From assembly GCF_020071995.1 (NCBI RefSeq), contig NZ_JABWTK010000007.1:124001-188000 (forward strand): a stretch of 64,000 nt of DNA, in the 5' to 3' direction. The stretch's first letter is position 1. Each line of letters begins with the position of its first letter. This stretch comes from Planococcus chinensis (GTDB taxonomy: Bacteria; Bacillota; Bacilli; Bacillales_A; Planococcaceae). A model generated the notes under the pieces. The model saw only the letters and a program-made list of their open reading frames with translations. It was not told the DNA's origin and did no database searches. The position numbers and the translations under genes were made by a program. Positions 52,554-60,431 of this stretch are shown piece by piece.

Positions 52554-54692
52554 TTATTGAATCGTTGCCGGTTCTAATTCTGCTGTACGGTTGCCGATAA
52601 CTGCCATTTCAAGCAATTCAGCGACATCGTATGTGCCGACTTTGTCTTCGACTTCTTTCGCTTTTGTTCCATCTGACAGCATTGTCAGGCAGTACGGGCA
52701 GCCGGAAGAAATCATCGTCGGGTTCACTTCAAGTGCCTGTTCGGTACGGGCAACGTTGACACGATGGCCTGCATCTTCTTCCATCCACATCAATCCGCCG
52801 CCGGCTCCACAGCACATGCCGTCCTGGCGGTTACGGACCATTTCGACCAATTCAACGCCTTCGATCGCTTTCAGGATTTCACGAGGTGCATCGTAAACGT
52901 CGTTGTAGCGGCCGAGGTAGCAGGAATCATGAAACGTAATTTTTTCATTAACCGGGAATTGCGGTTTCAAACGGCCTTCCTGCACCAATTCAAACAGCAT
53001 TTCAGTATGGTGGTAAACTTCCGCTTTGAATCCGAAATCCGGATACTCGTTTTTAAAGATATTGTATGCGTGCGGATCGATTGTCACGATTTTCTTGACT
53101 TCCGCTTTTTCAAATTCTTTGATGTTTGCTGTTGCCAGCTCCTGGAACAGGAATTCGTTTCCTAGGCGGCGCGGTGTGTCTCCGGAGTTCTTTTCTTTAT
53201 TTCCAAGAATCGCGAATTTCACACCGGCTTCGTTCATCAAGCGCGCGAACGAGATGGCAATTTTTTGTGAACGGCTGTCGAATGAACCCATTGATCCAAC
53301 CCAGAACAGGAATTCGAATTCTTCGCCGGCTTTGTTCATTTCTTTTACTGTCGGGATGCTGACGTCAGGTGCTGCATCTCTCCAGTTTTCTTTTTCTTTG
53401 CGGTTAAGGCCCCATGGATTGCCTTGCTTTTCGATGTTGGTCATCGCACGCTGAGCATCTTTGTCCATTTTCCCTTCCGTCATAACCAAGTAACGGCGAA
53501 GGTCGATGATTTTATCAACGTGTTCGTTCATTACCGGACATTGGTCTTCACAGTTGCGGCATGTTGTGCACGCCCAGATTTCTTCTTCTGTGATGACGTC
53601 TCCGATCAGGCTCGGGCTGTATAGTTCATCGATGCTGATCCCTTCAGCACCGGCAGCCATCGCCAACTGATTGCCTTTTGTATTGTTGAACGCCATTGCA
53701 GGCACCCAAGGTTTTTGGCGGGTCATTACTGCCCCGGTATTCGTTAAATTGTCGCGAAGTTTGGTAATCAAATCCATTGGAGAGAGCATTTTTCCTGTGC
53801 CGGTTGCCGGACACATATTGGTGCAGCGCCCACATTCCACACAAGCATAGAAATCGATCATTTGTGACTGGCTGAAATCCGTGATTTTGCCGACGCCGAA
53901 TGATGGCATGGCGTCTTCATCTTCTTCGTCTTCCATGGCTTCAAAGTTGATCGGCTTTAAGCGGCCGACATGATCCACTCGGTGGAACCATGTATTGACC
54001 GGTCCGAAAATCAAGTGCGCGTGCTTCGATTGCGGTACGTACACAAGGAATGTCAATAGGAACAAAAGATGCGCCCACCACATAACGTAGAAAATAGCGG
54101 CTGCTGCAGTTGCAGGAAGCCCAGAGAACAATGTGGCAAATACCGATGCGACCGGCTCGGTCCAAGCAGTTTCATGTCCTTGCCAAATCATGCTTGCGCC
54201 GTTTCCGACAAGAACGGAAACCATCAAGCCGCCGATGAAAATCAGCACTAAGCCCGATTTCCAGCCGCGCTTCAAACGGACAAGTTTTTCAATATAGCGT
54301 CTGTAGAATGCCCAGACGACAGCGACCAAGATCGTCAATGTCACAATTTCCTGGAAGAATGTAAAGGCCGGGTAAAGCGGTCCAAGCGGCAAATGCGCTC
54401 CTGGAACCAAGCCTTTGATGATAAAATCAATGGCACTTGCCTGTACCAGCAAGAAACCGTAGAAGAACATCACGTGGATCGTTCCGCTCTTCTTGTCTTT
54501 CATTAATTTCTTCTGGCCAAAGACGTTGACCATGACTTTACGAAAACGTTCTTTGAAGTTTTCTTCAAACTCCACTTTCTTGCCGAGCTTTATGAAATCA
54601 TACCTGGTTTTCAGCAAATACAGAAACAGGTACACTGCATAAAACGTGATTGCAAGAAACAACACCCAGTTTGCTATGAGCAATGGCTCCAT
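52554..54692 (-). CDS. fadF: Membrane iron-sulfur oxidoreductase FadF (ETF:menaquinone type)
   Basis: 712 residues. Five to six membrane helices in the first 240 residues (nitrate-reductase-gamma-like), then two [4Fe-4S] motifs CVECGRCTNMCP and CTTCRNCEDQCP, then a CCG-type domain with DSCYLGRYN, MCCGAGGGLMWMEE and SSGCPYCLTML binding a further cluster. This is the YwjF/FadF architecture, expected to move electrons from acyl-CoA dehydrogenase/ETF to menaquinone. GGGGGATATCATA precedes the ATG. Monocistronic, with its own FadR-like operator. Confidence 0.92.
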   Translation of the reverse strand: MEPLLIANWVLFLAITFYAVYLFLYLLKTRYDFIKLGKKVEFEENFKERFRKVMVNVFGQKKLMKDKKSGTIHVMFFYGFLLVQASAIDFIIKGLVPGAHLPLGPLYPAFTFFQEIVTLTILVAVVWAFYRRYIEKLVRLKRGWKSGLVLIFIGGLMVSVLVGNGASMIWQGHETAWTEPVASVFATLFSGLPATAAAAIFYVMWWAHLLFLLTFLVYVPQSKHAHLIFGPVNTWFHRVDHVGRLKPINFEAMEDEEDEDAMPSFGVGKITDFSQSQMIDFYACVECGRCTNMCPATGTGKMLSPMDLITKLRDNLTNTGAVMTRQKPWVPAMAFNNTKGNQLAMAAGAEGISIDELYSPSLIGDVITEEEIWACTTCRNCEDQCPVMNEHVDKIIDLRRYLVMTEGKMDKDAQRAMTNIEKQGNPWGLNRKEKENWRDAAPDVSIPTVKEMNKAGEEFEFLFWVGSMGSFDSRSQKIAISFARLMNEAGVKFAILGNKEKNSGDTPRRLGNEFLFQELATANIKEFEKAEVKKIVTIDPHAYNIFKNEYPDFGFKAEVYHHTEMLFELVQEGRLKPQFPVNEKITFHDSCYLGRYNDVYDAPREILKAIEGVELVEMVRNRQDGMCCGAGGGLMWMEEDAGHRVNVARTEQALEVNPTMISSGCPYCLTMLSDGTKAKEVEDKVGTYDVAELLEMAVIGNRTAELEPATIQ

Positions 54693-54779
54693 TATGATAT
54701 CCCCCTTATGTTTGTAAATTCCAAAAATTCCTTATACAAAGTCTACGTGACTGTTGAAAGATTGTCGATACTATGTTCT

Positions 54780-54808
54780 ATATTAAATATGAATGAGCAT
54801 TCAGTCAA
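54780..54808 (-). promoter_or_regulatory. fadF promoter
   Basis: Minus strand TTGACT (54808-54803), 17-nt spacer, TAATAT (54785-54780); about 88 nt upstream of the ATG. Confidence 0.8.
54790..54807 (-). promoter_or_regulatory. FadR-like operator in the fadF promoter
   Basis: TGAATGA-GCAT-TCAGTCA fits the B. subtilis FadR box TGAATGAnTAnTCATTCA with two mismatches, one in the right arm and one in the centre. It covers the -35 and most of the spacer, a repressing position. Confidence 0.65.
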
Positions 54809-54884
54809 TAGATAATGTGAAAGGGTTTACAATTTTTTATTATATAGAAGATTGGACTAAAATAAACCTTATAATTGGCGAATG

Positions 54885-54985
54885 TGCCCATAAAGGGTCG
54901 CCGAGTGATCATAGACTCTTATTAAATGCCCATAGATTCGCTCTGAGTGATCATACCGCCACATATCTGCTCATAGAATAAATGT
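54885..54985. repeat. Periodic degenerate repeat array C (21-bp period)
   Basis: Units begin at 54885, 54906, 54927, 54948 and 54968 (spacings 21, 21, 21, 20). Each starts with TGMYCATA and often GA (TGCCCATAAA, TGATCATAGA, TGCCCATAGA, TGATCATACC, TGCTCATAGA). The remaining half of each unit is unrelated. Lies between the fadF promoter and the 3' end of the cobalamin operon. Confidence 0.75.
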
Positions 54986-54989
54986 CCGC

Positions 54990-55015
54990 AAAAAAACACC
55001 ACTCAACGTGGTGTT
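54990..55015 (-). terminator. Terminator of the cobalamin operon
   Basis: Minus strand AACACCAC, GTTGA loop, GTGGTGTT then TTTTT. The stem overlaps the cblS stop codon. Confidence 0.9.
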
Positions 55016-55686
55016 CCCGTCTTTAAAAAATATACATATGTACCAAAATGCTGCTTCATCGATTCAACCTGCTCCTGCTGGACGCCAATGAGCACGCAGC
55101 TTGCAGGCCCTCCGGAAACTTCCAGGTCGACATCTGCTGATAAAGTCAGCTTCCGTCCAAACAGCCGCTCTGCTTCGTTCGCGATTCCTTTTGAGCCGAC
55201 TGGCCACACCCGTTCAATGATGCCCTTATTCAGCGCGTCATGGATTTTCCCGAGGTCTGCAAGCTGTTCTGGTTTCTTTAGCACATCCGGACCAACTAGC
55301 GGTTTTCCATAAATGAACCATTGCAATCCTTCACACTGAAGTTCTCTCTTTTGCCGTCCAAGCAGCGTTACAGCTATCCCTGATTGCAAAGTCGGCATAT
55401 TCGTTTCAGAACTTCCGGCAAGCTGCGGCGGTTCGATGCCAATTTCTTCGAATTGTTCCTTGATTCCTTCGACATAGCGGCCCCATTGTGCCTCGCCGCT
55501 GAAATTATGCAGTAAGACCACTTCCGGTTCACTTCCGGCTGCCCATTGTTCGAGCAGGGCGACCCGTGCCGCAAATTTGGCAGTCAGTTTATCCGGTGCA
55601 GCCACTGCATCCTGCGGTTTTTCTCCAATGGCGGCGGAATTATCCGATGTAATCACCCATTCGCCAAGTTTCAATTCGTGGCGCAT
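55003..55686 (-). CDS. cblS: Alpha-ribazole kinase CblS-like (AIR synthase-related)
   Basis: 227 residues. PurM/AIR-synthase-type ATP-binding fold suggested by LGEWVITSDNSAAIGEKP and LAGSSETNMPTLQSGIAVTLLG. Together with the S-component gene just upstream it matches the CblT-CblS pair of Listeria and Geobacillus: CblT imports alpha-ribazole and CblS phosphorylates it, bypassing CobT. ATG overlaps the cblT stop by 1 nt (TAATG). Last gene of the operon; a terminator overlaps its stop. Assigned by fold and context; kinase activity not visible as a motif. Confidence 0.75.
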   Translation of the reverse strand: MRHELKLGEWVITSDNSAAIGEKPQDAVAAPDKLTAKFAARVALLEQWAAGSEPEVVLLHNFSGEAQWGRYVEGIKEQFEEIGIEPPQLAGSSETNMPTLQSGIAVTLLGRQKRELQCEGLQWFIYGKPLVGPDVLKKPEQLADLGKIHDALNKGIIERVWPVGSKGIANEAERLFGRKLTLSADVDLEVSGGPASCVLIGVQQEQVESMKQHFGTYVYFLKTGTPR

Positions 55687-56168
55687 TACCAGACCTTCTC
55701 TCCGACTTTATTCATAAACGGCAGAATGATGGCCGCTCCTGCCGCATTGATCGACGCGGCTACCAGCAAACCAGGCACCGATGCGTAAAAGAATGCCGGC
55801 GACAATAAGAAGTAAAACGGGAGAGCCGCAAGCAGCCCGTTGCACAGCACAAACACCGGCCATTTCAAAATGTCTTTGCCCACCGCATGCAACTTAGCGA
55901 AAATCCAGACCGCAGCCCACATTTCAATCGCAATAATGAGATGAAACGGTCCGAGCGGCATTCCGCCGAACAAAGCAGAAATCAAATGGCCAAACGCTGC
56001 GACCGTCCCTGCAAGCGGTGCTGACAGGAACAGCACTGCCACCAATGCCGGCAAGGAATCGAGTGCAATCGAAGCGATCCCGAGCGGAATTTTAATCATG
56101 CCACCGACCGCAGCTAAGCTGATGAACAAAGCGGCTAATGTCATTTTTCGAGTCGATAACTTAGTCAT
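55686..56168 (-). CDS. cblT: Alpha-ribazole transporter CblT-like (ECF S-component type)
   Basis: 160 residues with five to six membrane helices. GMIKIPLGIASIALDSLPALV and the small-residue helix GTVAAFGHLISALFGGMPLGPFH are typical of ECF S-component folds. Overlaps the adenosyltransferase gene by 8 nt and couples to cblS. No ECF ATPase or T component is in view, in line with CblT acting alone or with a shared module. Function inferred from pairing with cblS. Confidence 0.75.
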   Translation of the reverse strand: MTKLSTRKMTLAALFISLAAVGGMIKIPLGIASIALDSLPALVAVLFLSAPLAGTVAAFGHLISALFGGMPLGPFHLIIAIEMWAAVWIFAKLHAVGKDILKWPVFVLCNGLLAALPFYFLLSPAFFYASVPGLLVAASINAAGAAIILPFMNKVGEKVW

Positions 56169-56748
56169 TCTTCTTCGCCCGTCCGCCGTTCTTGAACACT
56201 TTCGCACTGCGTACATATTCGTTGTCCGGAACGCCGACACGGGAATTGGCGACGCGCGCAGCCGCGAATAAATAATCCGACAAACGGTTTAAATAGCGCT
56301 GAACAACCACCGGAAAATCTTCTCCAGCTTTGGCCAAAGTCACTGTCTGGCGCTCTGCACGGCGTGTAATCGTGCGGGCGATATGGAGCGTCGCTGCTGC
56401 AGGCGAGCCTCCTGGCAAAATAAAGCGTTCCAATAGCGGCGGTTCTTCCATCAAATCGTCAATTCGCGATTCCAGCACTTCAACCGGCTCTTCGGTCATT
56501 TTATACTGAGGCTCTTTGCGGACATCCGCCAAATCCCCTCCGCAATCGAATAATTCATTTTGGATGGCTTCCAGGTCTGCCAGCAAATCCGGAAATTTTT
56601 CAGGATCGAGCTCCGTCATTGCTTTGCCAATGAACGAATTGACTTCATCGATGGTGCCGTATGCTTCAACGCGCGGTGCATCTTTGTCCGTGCGTGCCCC
56701 GATCAAGCTTGTTTGCCCTTTGTCACCGGTTTTTGTGTAAATCTTCAT
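56161..56748 (-). CDS. pduO: Cob(I)alamin adenosyltransferase, PduO type
   Basis: 195 residues. ATP-binding N-terminus MKIYTKTGDKGQTSLIGA, the conserved VEAYGTIDEVNSFIG, FILPGGSPAAATLHIARTITRRAER and YLNRLSDYLFAAARVAN are intact. Transfers adenosyl to cobalt, making coenzyme B12 for IcmF. GGAG 9 nt before ATG 56748. Overlaps the preceding small CobU-like gene. Confidence 0.94.
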   Translation of the reverse strand: MKIYTKTGDKGQTSLIGARTDKDAPRVEAYGTIDEVNSFIGKAMTELDPEKFPDLLADLEAIQNELFDCGGDLADVRKEPQYKMTEEPVEVLESRIDDLMEEPPLLERFILPGGSPAAATLHIARTITRRAERQTVTLAKAGEDFPVVVQRYLNRLSDYLFAAARVANSRVGVPDNEYVRSAKVFKNGGRAKKND

Positions 56749-57148
56749 ATTCATCCGCTCCTTTGATTGTTTGTGGTATACCGTACCAAATCCGTGTTGC
56801 CTGTTCGGCTCTTTTGAAAAGCTCTTGATACAGCCGGCCTATGACGTCGCGCAGTTGCCGTTCCAACGGATCCACCGGAACAATGCCGCGGTTCATATCC
56901 GTCAAAATCCACAGCTGCCGGTTGAACGGCTGGTTGGAAACCGCTTCGTCCACCAGATCCCTAATCCTTTGTTCATCCATTCCGTTTTCAAGCTGCGCTT
57001 TCACCCATTCCTCAACTCCGGCAACAACAAGAAACGGCGCCGCTTCGTCCGGCAATTCACCTTCCAGCCAGACATGTTCCCGGCTGCCCAACAACTCTTT
57101 TACCCATTGGCGTTTGCCATTAAAGGCTCCACCGAATACGATGTGCAT
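56723..57148 (-). CDS. CobU-like protein with degenerate P-loop
   Basis: 141 residues. The N-terminus HIVFGGAFNGKRQWVKELL aligns with the CobU P-loop, but the final Ser/Thr is Arg13. The C-terminus MNRGIVPVDPLERQLRDVIG with RIWYGIPQTIKG matches the last third of CobU (GIVP...RDxxGRxNQ...GIPL), which the longer paralogue at 59883 has lost. The middle of CobU, with the guanylyl-accepting His, is missing. GAGGAGGGAGCGCC lies before the ATG. Overlaps cobC by 49 nt. May act as partner or regulator of CobU rather than as an enzyme alone. Confidence 0.65.
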   Translation of the reverse strand: MHIVFGGAFNGKRQWVKELLGSREHVWLEGELPDEAAPFLVVAGVEEWVKAQLENGMDEQRIRDLVDEAVSNQPFNRQLWILTDMNRGIVPVDPLERQLRDVIGRLYQELFKRAEQATRIWYGIPQTIKGADEYEDLHKNR

Positions 57149-57684
57149 GGCGCTCCCTCCTCATATGCTTCCCGGTTCTGCCAAACCAGCGTATAACAAT
57201 GCCCGTGAAGCGCGGTTTGCTGCCGGAAATTCTGTCCGCTGGCTTTTTTCAATAAGTACCGGATTGGTCCGCCGTGGGTGACAATATAAAACTCATTTCC
57301 TTCCGGAAGAGCGAGGATTGCCCGGTCAATGCGCTTTATCATATCAACGAGGCTTTCCCCTCCAGGCGGCGCTAAATCGATTGGATTGTCTATCCAGTCC
57401 CGGTAGCGCTGGTCCCTGTTCAGTTCATCATACGTTTTCTTTTCCCATTCACCGAAATGGCATTCCCGAAAATCGGGATCCGCGTGATAATCAGCGTTTG
57501 GAAAAAGACGTTCGGCGGTTTGCCGGCAGCGCAGCAAGTCGCTGCCCCACACACTTTCTACGCCAAGGCATCCATTTGCTGAAAAAGGCAGCACCGCTTC
57601 ATCGGTCCAGCCGATGTATTGCTTCAAGCCATTGCCTCTTGTCGGTGCGTGGCGGATCAGATGAAGAATAAAAGCACTGTCCAT
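57100..57684 (-). CDS. cobC: Alpha-ribazole phosphatase CobC-like
   Basis: 194 residues, histidine phosphatase. The phosphoaccepting His is in LHLIRHAPTRGN; ECHFGEWEKKTYDEL and the second His in YIVTHGGPIRYLL complete the active site. Removes phosphate from alpha-ribazole phosphate or adenosylcobalamin 5'-phosphate at the end of nucleotide loop assembly. Overlaps cobS by 28 nt. Confidence 0.88.
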   Translation of the reverse strand: MDSAFILHLIRHAPTRGNGLKQYIGWTDEAVLPFSANGCLGVESVWGSDLLRCRQTAERLFPNADYHADPDFRECHFGEWEKKTYDELNRDQRYRDWIDNPIDLAPPGGESLVDMIKRIDRAILALPEGNEFYIVTHGGPIRYLLKKASGQNFRQQTALHGHCYTLVWQNREAYEEGAPCTSYSVEPLMANANG

Positions 57685-58427
57685 AACAGCAGCTCAGCCC
57701 CTTCTATATATGCTCCAAACAAGTCGCCGGTCACGCCGCCAAATTGGCGCAGGCACCATTTCCGGTAAAACCAAAGTACGAGCAGGAAACTCAAAAGAAT
57801 ACCAGCAGCCGGCATAAGCCCCGGCCAATAAATCAGTATGCCTGCACTAATCAATAAATACAGGCAAGCCGCAAGCATCAGCCACTTGCCATCTGCACGG
57901 TTGCGGAAAAAGGCGCCGAGACCATTGTTTTTAGCACTTTTGGTAGTGCTGAAAAGCAACAGTAGACCTGTTCTCGATAGCGCAGGTATCAGGAGGAGCA
58001 AAACAAGCGGCAGTTCGTAAATCAATTCGGCTGCCACAATGATTTTGCCAAGAACTGCGAACAGCAGCACCATTGTTCCGAAAGCCCCAATTCGCGGATC
58101 GCCCATGATTTCCAGGCGGCGCTCTCTGTCCTGATAGGAAAAATAAGCATCGCCCACATCGGCAAGGCCGTCCAAATGCAAGCCGCCCGTCGCTGCCGCT
58201 AAAAATAAGACGACCAGAAAAGCGGCAAGCAGCGGGCTCGCTTCCGAATAGTCTCTTAAGATAAAAACGATAAACAGAGAAGCGCCGCCCAGCAAGGCTC
58301 CCAATACAGGCAAGCTTGCATACATCGCGGTGACATCTTTCTTTTCAAGCGGCAATTCTTTTCTCACCGGTACCACTGAGAAAAATTGAAAAGCTAAGGC
58401 GATTCCATTGAAAAGATGCTTCATCAT
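57657..58427 (-). CDS. cobS: Adenosylcobinamide-GDP ribazoletransferase CobS
   Basis: 256 residues, six to seven membrane helices. ATGGLHLDGLADVGDAYFS and LEIMGDPRIGAFGTMVLLF are the metal/substrate motifs of the family. Joins adenosylcobinamide-GDP with alpha-ribazole (phosphate) at the membrane. Starts within the cobQ stop (ATGA overlap). Confidence 0.94.
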   Translation of the reverse strand: MMKHLFNGIALAFQFFSVVPVRKELPLEKKDVTAMYASLPVLGALLGGASLFIVFILRDYSEASPLLAAFLVVLFLAAATGGLHLDGLADVGDAYFSYQDRERRLEIMGDPRIGAFGTMVLLFAVLGKIIVAAELIYELPLVLLLLIPALSRTGLLLLFSTTKSAKNNGLGAFFRNRADGKWLMLAACLYLLISAGILIYWPGLMPAAGILLSFLLVLWFYRKWCLRQFGGVTGDLFGAYIEGAELLLWTVLLFFI

Positions 58428-59878
58428 GGCTTCGCCTCCATGAGCTTTTCAACCGCCTGCCAGTTGATATGCTGCTTTACATGCTGCGCCCAACTAGCGT
58501 AACGGTCCTTTTCTTCCGAAAAGTTTGGCTCCGGAAGATTTTTCGCTTCCCGTACCGGGGCGAGAAAGGCACGCCGGAATTCCGGCTGATCAAAAAGGCC
58601 ATGCAGATGTGTGCCAACAATCCTGCCTTGGCAGTATCCTTCGCTGCCTTTTTCATACCGAATCAATGGCGGAAATACGTTTGTGGAACGCCCGGTATGA
58701 ATCTCATAGCCTTCTACCGGGACATCGGTTTCCTCCAACCGGACCATCCCTTTGCGCCTCTGGACAAATTTTTCTTCTGTAAAATAGGTCTTCATTCCAG
58801 GCACTAAGGCTAATCCCCGTTCCGTTTCCGCTTTAAGCCCATCATGGCCAGAAGGGTCCGACAAATATTCCCCGAGCATTTGAAAACCGCCGCATAAACC
58901 GACAATCCACGTTTCTTCCGGCAACGCTTTTAACGCTTCTTCAAGCTGTTGGCCTTTCCAATAGCGCAGATCCGCAATGGTGCTTTTCGTTCCTGGAAGA
59001 ATCATAACGTCCGGTTGGCCGATTTCTTTAACCAGTTCCACCCAGCGGACCGATACATCCGGTTCCTTTAACAAAGCTTCAATATCCGTAAAGTTCGACA
59101 GGTAAGGGTGCTTCAAGACAGCAACATCAATCGGACGCCGCGAAAATGTTTTGGCCAATTCACGGACTCCAAGCGAATCTTCCTGTTCAATGCCGTGTTC
59201 CGGCATATAGGGAACCACGCCAAGAACCGGAATTCCTGTATACGATTCCAAAAAAGCGACTCCGTCTTCAAAAAGCCGGAGGTCTCCACGGAATTTATTG
59301 ATTAGCAGCCCTTTTACCCGTTCAGGATGAGGCATCAATGCCAATGTACCGACGATTGAAGCAAAAACGCCGCCGCGTTCAATATCTGCCACCAGAATCA
59401 CGGGGACGTCTGCGCGCTCAGCAACCGCCATATTCACCAGTTCCCGGTCGTTCAAGTTTACTTCCGCCGGACTGCCCGCGCCTTCGATGACAAGATGGGT
59501 GAAGTCTTGCGACAGATTCAAAAGCGCCTGGTCAATCGCCTCCAGACCTTGTTCATAAAAATGCTGGCGGTAATCCATGCCGTCCATAGCGGACAGCTTT
59601 TTGCCAAACAGCACGACTTGCGATTTCATATCATTTTCCGGTTTTAACAGAATCGGATTCATATTGACGGTTGCCACAATTCCTGCTGCTTCAGCCTGGA
59701 CGCCTTGAGCCCGGCCGATTTCTTCTCCCCATACCGTAACGTAAGAGTTGTTCGACATGTTCTGGGATTTGAACGGCGCTACCCGATAGCCCTCTTCAGC
59801 CATGATTCGGCAAAAGGCCGTACAGATCATGCTTTTTCCGACATCGGATGAAGTTCCTTGCACCATGATTCCCTGCAT
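58424..59878 (-). CDS. cobQ: Adenosylcobyric acid synthase CobQ/CbiP
   Basis: 484 residues; amidates four side chains of adenosylcobyrinic a,c-diamide. N-terminal dethiobiotin-synthetase-like ATPase (MVQGTSSDVGKSMICTAFC, FKSQNMSNNSYVT, HLVIEGAGSPAEVNL); C-terminal glutaminase with Cys in IVGLCGGFQMLGEYLSD and His in VGTHLHGLFD. GAAGGAAGTGAAGGA precedes ATG 59878. In an operon lacking the corrin ring genes, its substrate must come from elsewhere or from recycling. Confidence 0.93.
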   Translation of the reverse strand: MQGIMVQGTSSDVGKSMICTAFCRIMAEEGYRVAPFKSQNMSNNSYVTVWGEEIGRAQGVQAEAAGIVATVNMNPILLKPENDMKSQVVLFGKKLSAMDGMDYRQHFYEQGLEAIDQALLNLSQDFTHLVIEGAGSPAEVNLNDRELVNMAVAERADVPVILVADIERGGVFASIVGTLALMPHPERVKGLLINKFRGDLRLFEDGVAFLESYTGIPVLGVVPYMPEHGIEQEDSLGVRELAKTFSRRPIDVAVLKHPYLSNFTDIEALLKEPDVSVRWVELVKEIGQPDVMILPGTKSTIADLRYWKGQQLEEALKALPEETWIVGLCGGFQMLGEYLSDPSGHDGLKAETERGLALVPGMKTYFTEEKFVQRRKGMVRLEETDVPVEGYEIHTGRSTNVFPPLIRYEKGSEGYCQGRIVGTHLHGLFDQPEFRRAFLAPVREAKNLPEPNFSEEKDRYASWAQHVKQHINWQAVEKLMEAKP

Positions 59879-59882
59879 TCCT

Positions 59883-60431
59883 TCACTTCCTTCTGTAAGC
59901 CACTCCATTTTCCACTTCATATGCCTGATCGGACCGGGCGACGAGCCAGAGATGAATCCGGCCCAGCCATTGCTGATACGTCCGGCCGCGAATAAAATCA
60001 TCCAGTACTTCATTCGATACGATGACGAACAGCTCGGACCGGTTCCGGATTTGTTCGATCGTCTTTTGCAAATCCGACCATTTTTGTTCCATGCAGTCTT
60101 GCCGGCCCACGCAAGGATTCTCCTGCTCCCAGCCTTCGTATAATTCATTGGCGAGCCAAGTCGTCACACAATCCCACAAAACGACATCTTGTGGAGCGAT
60201 TTCCGGAACTGCTCGTTCCAGATGGAGCGGCTGTTCGATGGTATGCCAGCCGTGTTCTTTCCGGTCGTCGCGATGGCGCCGTATGCGGTCTTCCATTTCT
60301 GCATCGTAAGCCTGGCCGCTGGCGAGATACACTTTTCTCTGGGCAGGCGTTTCACGGACCAGCCCTTCCGCCCAGGCGCTTTTCCCGCTCCTTACCCCGC
60401 CGCTGACGAAAATCAGTTGTCCTGCAGCCAC
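59883..60431 (-). CDS. cobU: Adenosylcobinamide kinase/guanylyltransferase CobU
   Basis: 182 residues from GTG 60431 (GAGAGGAG 10 nt upstream). P-loop VSGGVRSGKSAWAE (Gly11-Ser18) intact; RIRRHRDDRKEHGWHTIEQP carries the guanylylated His region; VVLWDCVTTWLANELY is typical. The usual GxGIVPxxxxxRxFRDxxG segment after VSNEV is replaced by LDDFIRGRTYQQWLGRIHLW, so the C-terminal third is diverged. The 141-residue relative at 56723 keeps exactly that part. Overlaps cobD by 19 nt. Confidence 0.85.
   Translation of the reverse strand: MAAGQLIFVSGGVRSGKSAWAEGLVRETPAQRKVYLASGQAYDAEMEDRIRRHRDDRKEHGWHTIEQPLHLERAVPEIAPQDVVLWDCVTTWLANELYEGWEQENPCVGRQDCMEQKWSDLQKTIEQIRNRSELFVIVSNEVLDDFIRGRTYQQWLGRIHLWLVARSDQAYEVENGVAYRRK

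Noticed and set aside
56723..57148. The short CobU-like gene as a frameshifted piece of cobU
   Set aside because: The two genes are 2.7 kb apart, each with its own ribosome binding site and coupled neighbours, and both have complete ends; they are separate genes.
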